DNA of 28,914 bases from Candidatus Segatella albertsiae (GTDB lineage Bacteria; Bacteroidota; Bacteroidia; Bacteroidales; Bacteroidaceae), in NCBI GenBank assembly GCA_002451555.1, contig DKCU01000141.1, positions 9,394 to 38,307 on the forward strand. Direction: 5' to 3'. Made by a program: the position numbers and the translations under genes. The notes beneath the pieces were generated by a model. The model ran no database searches, had not been told where the DNA came from, and was given only the letters and a program-made list of their open reading frames with translations. This document shows, in pieces, positions 24,942 through 28,914 of the stretch (its first letter is position 1; each line of letters starts with the position of its first letter).

Positions 24942-26672
24942 TTAATCTTTTGTGACCTCATCCAGGTGGAGTATTTTTCCGTTCTGGAACTGAAGAATCA
25001 AACCATGAACTTCAGTTCCTTGGGTGAGTCGCTTCAAAGAATCGTCAGCCATATACTTTTTGACTTGTGCCTCAGCTTCATTCCATTGTGCTTTTGCTTC
25101 AGTTTCCTTTGCGTCAGCTTTGAGATATTTGAGTTCTATCACATAACTATGCTTCAAGACTGGGAACTTCTTGGTGTCTGCTACTAAGAAGAAATCACAG
25201 TACCCATGGTTAAATTCCAACTCTGGTCGAGTGACGAATAAGCGAGACAAGTTGAGATAAGCCATGAAGTAGCCTTGCACATTTTTCTCACCTCCAATGG
25301 TATCACGCACACTGCTATCCTCGAAATATCTCTCGGAAAGGTACTCGAAAAGCGGATGCCAGTCACCATGTAGAGCTGCAGCCTCGAAACCATTGTTGAG
25401 TTCCATCATGTCAATGCGAGCGGTACTTTGATATTGCTCCTGCAAGAAACGATAATATTGCTCCCAGACATTGATGTTGGGCACCACCAAATGAAGTTTG
25501 TCCAAACTCGTTCCTCCTATTGTCAACATTCCGTAATAGAACAACAGGCTGATAAACATATTGGGGTCAACCATTTCGATGGCTGGGAATGATGTTTCTA
25601 TGTTGGCATCGATATACCCTTGTTCGGCGATGGTTCTCATAACTCCCTTACGGTTTCCGTCCAATTGGTCAAGATTGATCAGTCGCTTCATCTTGGCGTA
25701 ATCTGTCTTCGAGTTAGGGTCACGCATATCCTTAGGTGGGCGACCTGTAGTTAGCAAGGCATTCATATAATATAATACCATGTTACTGTTGTACATACTT
25801 GGCTCTACAGCATAACATTCTTCAGCAAAGCAATAGTTGTCGTACCAAGGCTTCATCTGTGCAATGATTTCTTGTTCTGACATACTTATCATACCTGCTT
25901 TTTGATAATAGCGAATCATCTCCAAAACATCAGTCTCACTAAAACCTAACAAACCATTGAACCAATAATGAATGGATATGTTGGTTGCAATGTTAAATCC
26001 GCTTGTCAGATCATCCAAGGTGATAGGACTGACACCCATGAATAGGATTCGATTGAAGTTAGGCTTAAATAGCTTAAAAACATCACGATAGAATCCACTT
26101 CCATGCGTCATCTTGTGATACACGTCGTGACCGCTCTCGCTCAATACGACATTGGTAAAATTATCGTATTCATCAATTATCAGATATAGCTGATAATTGT
26201 TTTTCTTAACCTCACCCATCAAAGCGGCGATCTTGGCACTGGGCTGTGTTTCAGAATAAACGGTATCTATAGTCTTTTGGCTATAATATTTGGCATACTT
26301 GTCAACGAAATCATTTACCTTAATATTGAAGTAGGTCTTGAAATCATTTGCGATAGTGTCTGCCGAACCACCAATCTGTGAAAAGTCTAATGCGAGTACT
26401 TGGTATTTTCCCTTTGATTCTGTAGGGTGCTCGCCAATCCAAGTGTCCTTAAACTCCTCATCTGTATTCATTGGATTCTCACAGTCATAATAGTCTGCTA
26501 CCATTGAAAGTAAAAGGCTCTTGCCAAATCGGCGTGGACGGATAAAGAACAAGAAGTCGGATACCTGTTCCATCTTTGGCAAGAACATGGTCTTGTCAAC
26601 ATAATATAACTTTTCTTCTGCTATGGTTCTAAACTGACAAACGCCAGTAGGCAGTCTTTTTATCTTTTCCAT
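24942..26672 (-). CDS. AAA-ATPase-like protein with C-terminal PD-(D/E)XK nuclease (DUF1703 type)
   Basis: The product has 576 residues. The start at 26672 (MEKIKRLPTGV) is chosen because the -7 box at 26696-26703 lies below the alternative Met at 26723. The N-terminal ATPase of the PF09820 type has 'YYVDKT' and a Walker A variant 'RPRRFGKS' (GKS at 50-52), with Walker B 'LYLIIDEYDNF' at about 162-172. The C-terminal nuclease-like domain has D493 in 'GYCDFF' and E513-x-K515 in 'VIELKYLK', as in PF08011 (DUF1703). The family is abundant and often multicopy in Bacteroidota; its biological role is unsettled. The gene stands alone with its own promoter and no operator, and seems unrelated to pectin use. 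Confidence 0.9.
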   Translation of the reverse strand: MEKIKRLPTGVCQFRTIAEEKLYYVDKTMFLPKMEQVSDFLFFIRPRRFGKSLLLSMVADYYDCENPMNTDEEFKDTWIGEHPTESKGKYQVLALDFSQIGGSADTIANDFKTYFNIKVNDFVDKYAKYYSQKTIDTVYSETQPSAKIAALMGEVKKNNYQLYLIIDEYDNFTNVVLSESGHDVYHKMTHGSGFYRDVFKLFKPNFNRILFMGVSPITLDDLTSGFNIATNISIHYWFNGLLGFSETDVLEMIRYYQKAGMISMSEQEIIAQMKPWYDNYCFAEECYAVEPSMYNSNMVLYYMNALLTTGRPPKDMRDPNSKTDYAKMKRLINLDQLDGNRKGVMRTIAEQGYIDANIETSFPAIEMVDPNMFISLLFYYGMLTIGGTSLDKLHLVVPNINVWEQYYRFLQEQYQSTARIDMMELNNGFEAAALHGDWHPLFEYLSERYFEDSSVRDTIGGEKNVQGYFMAYLNLSRLFVTRPELEFNHGYCDFFLVADTKKFPVLKHSYVIELKYLKADAKETEAKAQWNEAEAQVKKYMADDSLKRLTQGTEVHGLILQFQNGKILHLDEVTKD

Positions 26673-26695
26673 AAGTCGTTTTTCCAATTTTGCTG

Positions 26696-26726
26696 CGAAG
26701 TTAAGCAAAAAATATGAAATCACAAA
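26696..26726 (-). promoter_or_regulatory. Promoter of the AAA-ATPase/nuclease gene
   Basis: TTTG (26726-26723), a 19-nt spacer and TAACTTCG (26703-26696, one mismatch to TAnnTTTG) followed by CAGC. The leader is about 20 nt. Confidence 0.5.
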
Positions 26727-26803
26727 GTTTTTGTTATAAAAAGTTTTATTTGTGCGGTTGAAAAACTTTTTCCGTTTTTGAATAGCATGAGTTGTATAGA
26801 AAA

Positions 26804-26841
26804 ATCCCTGCTTCTGTCTGGGACGACGGAAACAGGGATTG
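26804..26841 (-). terminator. Intrinsic terminator of the 397-residue secreted protein gene
   Basis: The outer stem AATCCCTG/CAGGGATT is perfect. An inner stem (CTTCTGTC with GACGGAAA) pairs imperfectly. On the minus strand it ends in TTTTTC. It begins 56 nt after the stop codon. Confidence 0.85.
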
Positions 26842-26897
26842 ATGTTTAACCTTTGATATTCTGACGATTGTCTCTCAGAAGAGACTTCTCGTTTTGC

Positions 26898-28091
26898 TTA
26901 CTTCTGAATGTACTTCTTGCCAGCCTTGATGACTACACCCTTGTAAGATGCTGATACCTTCTGACCTGCGAGGTTGTAAGCAGGAGCATTGATTGAGGCA
27001 GCATCAGTTGTGATGTTATTGATGCCTGTAGTTGGAGCTACTGTAGGAGCAAGTTCTATCTGAGTGTTGTATGGGATTAAGATACCTGTATAATTCATAG
27101 CGGATTCTGTATTTGGTGTATATCCCAATTTGAACTTGTCATAAATCTGTAAGGTCTTGGCTTCATCACTATAGTAATTCTTATAATCACCAGAAGCTAA
27201 TTCTACAAGTTTGATGTCCTTTACAGTAACTAACTTGCATACATTCTCTGCCTTTGCAGCTTCTTCAACGGTCATTTCTATAGGCTCGATGGTTCCATCT
27301 GTAGCTGTCAGTTTATTTTCTTCAATGTTTGTTAATTCAGGAAGAGCCTTGAATTCATCGTATGTCGCTGTGATAGTACCGTTGAGAATCTGTCCAGCTG
27401 TATATGTAAGACCTTCTGCTTTGTAGATGTCAATGCCACCAGTAGCATCAACAACATATATATCGTCAGTACCATTGACATACTGAACCTGGGCATCTTT
27501 CAAAGTCAAGATGGCTTTGTTGCCTACACCGATAGCCTTGAAAGCAGCAATGTTGTCAGCCTTAGGTGTTTCAACTGTACCTGCTGTTCCCTTCTTCCAA
27601 ATCAAAATCTTTTGTATTTGGTCGTTGTTAGCATTTGTTACCTTAATTGTATATACGGTATTTGCTGCTTGGTTGATTGCTGCAATCTTGTATTGTTTCG
27701 TTCCTTTTGCACCGGTTGTTTGTGTACTAACGGCTGTTTCTCCAACATAAATGTTTCGAGTTGTTTTGCCTGAACCACCTTCTGGACTTACAATGTCTAT
27801 TCTTTCAACTTCAAAGTTGAATTTAGGCAATGTAATCGTTGCTCCACTTTTACCATATAATAATGCTGAATTTGAACTTAACCAATAGTATGCAGTAGGT
27901 GCCGCTACTGTAATGGTGTATGAACCATTAGAGAACTCTGCAGCATCTTTTGCAGCATTTTTGTTACCGTCTGGTAGATTCCAAACAGTATTGTCAGTGA
28001 AGTCCAATGTGACCTCTTGCGCGTTCAGCCCCCCACATACGAGTGCCAACAGCACGATAAATGAATAGCGTAAAATTTTGTTCATAAACAT
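26898..28091 (-). CDS. Secreted two-domain beta protein of unknown function with sorting-type tail
   Basis: The product has 397 residues with a signal peptide (about 1-24, ending GLNAQ). A second Met at codon 3 (28085) is an equally good start. Residues about 25-170 form a beta-sandwich-like domain ('ATITLPKFNFEVERIDIVS', 'TKQYKIAAINQAANTVYTIKVTN'). Residues about 175-345 look like an OB-fold barrel ('NKAILTLKDAQVQYVNGTDDIYVVDATGGIDIYK'), as in several secreted Bacteroidota proteins. The C-terminal tail 'YNLAGQKVSASYKGVVIKAGKK' is almost the same as in the 240-residue protein. No catalytic motif is recognised. It has its own terminator and a weaker promoter, and no palindromic operator, so a direct role in pectin use is not supported. 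Confidence 0.75.
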   Translation of the reverse strand: MFMNKILRYSFIVLLALVCGGLNAQEVTLDFTDNTVWNLPDGNKNAAKDAAEFSNGSYTITVAAPTAYYWLSSNSALLYGKSGATITLPKFNFEVERIDIVSPEGGSGKTTRNIYVGETAVSTQTTGAKGTKQYKIAAINQAANTVYTIKVTNANNDQIQKILIWKKGTAGTVETPKADNIAAFKAIGVGNKAILTLKDAQVQYVNGTDDIYVVDATGGIDIYKAEGLTYTAGQILNGTITATYDEFKALPELTNIEENKLTATDGTIEPIEMTVEEAAKAENVCKLVTVKDIKLVELASGDYKNYYSDEAKTLQIYDKFKLGYTPNTESAMNYTGILIPYNTQIELAPTVAPTTGINNITTDAASINAPAYNLAGQKVSASYKGVVIKAGKKYIQK

Positions 28092-28171
28092 AACGGTTTA
28101 ATAATTAGTAATATAGTTAATTAACTCTGTGTTTTAACAACCTCTACATGAGTGGTTGTCCTATCACACCG

Positions 28172-28206
28172 CAAAGATAGTAAAAAAATGAATTGGTTGT
28201 TTCAAA
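28172..28206 (-). promoter_or_regulatory. Possible promoter of the 397-residue secreted protein gene
   Basis: TATCTTTG (28179-28172) is a good -7 box. TTTG at 28206-28203 is 23 nt upstream, slightly too far for a canonical -33. The leader would be about 75 nt. Confidence 0.45.
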
Positions 28207-28249
28207 TTTTGCATTAAATTTCTGTGAATATGCGAAAAAGAATAGAAAA

Positions 28250-28285
28250 AGGCGAAAAAGAACGTTTTGATGTCCTTTTTCGCCT
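28250..28285 (-). terminator. Intrinsic terminator of the GH105 gene
   Basis: A perfect 11-bp stem AGGCGAAAAAG/CTTTTTCGCCT (28250-28260 and 28275-28285) with a 14-nt loop ends in TTTTTC on the minus strand. It lies about 56 nt after the stop codon. Confidence 0.85.
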
Positions 28286-28341
28286 GCTTATTTATTTTTA
28301 AAGATTAAACTTTTTTCTGTCATCTTGTAAAAAACAAACTT

Positions 28342-28914
28342 TTACTCCGCTTTCAAACCTTGCTGTTCCATTTCCAAACTTGCCCAGATGAATGGACCGA
28401 CACCCTTGGCATCATTGTCACGGATAGGCTCGCTCATGTAATATTCGAAGCTGCCGTCACGCTTGTAGTTAGGCTTCTTCACGTATGGACCGTCGCCAGG
28501 ACCCAAGCCGCTGACGCTACAGCACTTGGTGAGGCTGATGGTCTTGTCTGGATTCACCTGGATGAATTCTTTAAGAATGCCCTTATATGCCTTGATGCCA
28601 GCATCGCGGTATTCTGCAGAGAGGTATCCCTTGCGATAACCCTTCAGAAGCACATAGGCGAACATACTGGAAGCGGTACTCTCCAGATAGTTGCGAGGAT
28701 CTTTCACGTCCATCACGTCATACCATACGCCCGTCTTCTTGTCCTGGTACTTTACTACGCTCTTCATCGCCTTGTTGAGCAGTTCGATAACCTCGCCACG
28801 GCGAGCGTAGTCCTCAGGCATTGCATCGAGGCACTCAGTCATCGCCATCACATACCATCCCAAGGCTCTCGCCCAGGTGTGCTGGCTCTGTCCGTTCTCC
28901 TTGTTTGCCCAGAA
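28342..28914 (-). CDS. Partial glycoside hydrolase family 105 unsaturated uronyl hydrolase (C-terminal part)
   Basis: The frame stays open to the window edge, giving the last 190 residues of a protein that normally has about 370-420. Visible family segments are 'HTWARALGWYVMAM' (aligning with the YteR WARGNGW active-site region), 'YLESTASSMFAYVLLKGYRKGYL', 'KCCSVSGLGPG' and 'DGSFEYYMSEPIRDNDAKGVGPFIWASLEME'. These proteins hydrolyse the unsaturated uronate at the non-reducing end of oligosaccharides made by pectin or rhamnogalacturonan lyases, usually in the periplasm or cytoplasm. The catalytic aspartates of the N-terminal half are outside the window, as are any signal peptide, promoter and operator. 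A terminator follows at 28250-28285. Confidence 0.9.
   Translation of the reverse strand, partial: FWANKENGQSQHTWARALGWYVMAMTECLDAMPEDYARRGEVIELLNKAMKSVVKYQDKKTGVWYDVMDVKDPRNYLESTASSMFAYVLLKGYRKGYLSAEYRDAGIKAYKGILKEFIQVNPDKTISLTKCCSVSGLGPGDGPYVKKPNYKRDGSFEYYMSEPIRDNDAKGVGPFIWASLEMEQQGLKAE

Noticed and set aside
28250..28285. AACGTTTT within the GH105 terminator as a sixth operator
   Set aside because: Only the central few bases match. It lies in the terminator loop and is not at the required distance from a -7 box.

Overview
The window looks like part of a pectin (homogalacturonan) utilization island of a gut Bacteroidota, most likely Prevotella/Segatella (copri-like). Three things support this: tandem SusC/SusD pairs, Bacteroidota-type promoters (TAnnTTTG at -7, often TTTG about 20 nt upstream), and secreted proteins with short 'G(x)nKGIxIxNGKK'-type C-terminal tails. 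The genus is inferred from sequence style, not from a marker gene. Nearly every gene is on the minus strand, so transcription runs from high to low coordinates.

Layout from high to low coordinates: a partial GH105 unsaturated-uronyl hydrolase (28914-28342); a secreted modular protein of unknown function (28091-26898); an AAA-ATPase/PD-(D/E)XK protein (26672-24942); a plus-strand secreted single-module protein (23911-24633); a divergent pair of tiny genes (23638-23322); a 1141-residue multidomain CE8 pectinesterase (23117-19692); a SusC-SusD-beta-helix lipoprotein operon (19426-12422); an Rpn-type PD-(D/E)XK nuclease gene (12283-11372); a GH28 polygalacturonase (11180-9183); a second SusC-SusD-beta-helix lipoprotein operon (8863-2111); and a GH43 enzyme (1806-19).

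The inferred pathway is as follows. Secreted pectinesterase removes methyl esters and polygalacturonase cuts the de-esterified backbone. The two SusCD/lipoprotein complexes capture and import the oligogalacturonides. GH105 removes unsaturated terminal uronates, and GH43 probably trims arabinose or xylose side chains. No pectate lyase is visible here, so the unsaturated substrates of GH105 must be produced by enzymes outside the window.

The main discovery is regulatory. Five 16-bp palindromes resembling LacI/PurR-family operators (consensus close to ACGYAAWCGWTTRCGT) lie 42-44 bp upstream of the -7 box of five separate transcription units: SusC operon 1, GH28, SusC operon 2, the pectinesterase and the plus-strand secreted protein. 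All five promoters lack a properly spaced -33 TTTG. Most of the other promoters here (GH43, the tiny gene pair, AAA nuclease, Rpn) have a -33-like element at 19-20 nt and no palindrome; the promoter of the 397-residue protein is the loose exception (23 nt). This points to a single activator-like regulator, not encoded in the window, and assigns the uncharacterised 240-residue protein to the pectin regulon. The two nuclease genes and the tiny gene pair look like autonomous passengers. Most transcription units end in recognisable intrinsic terminators.
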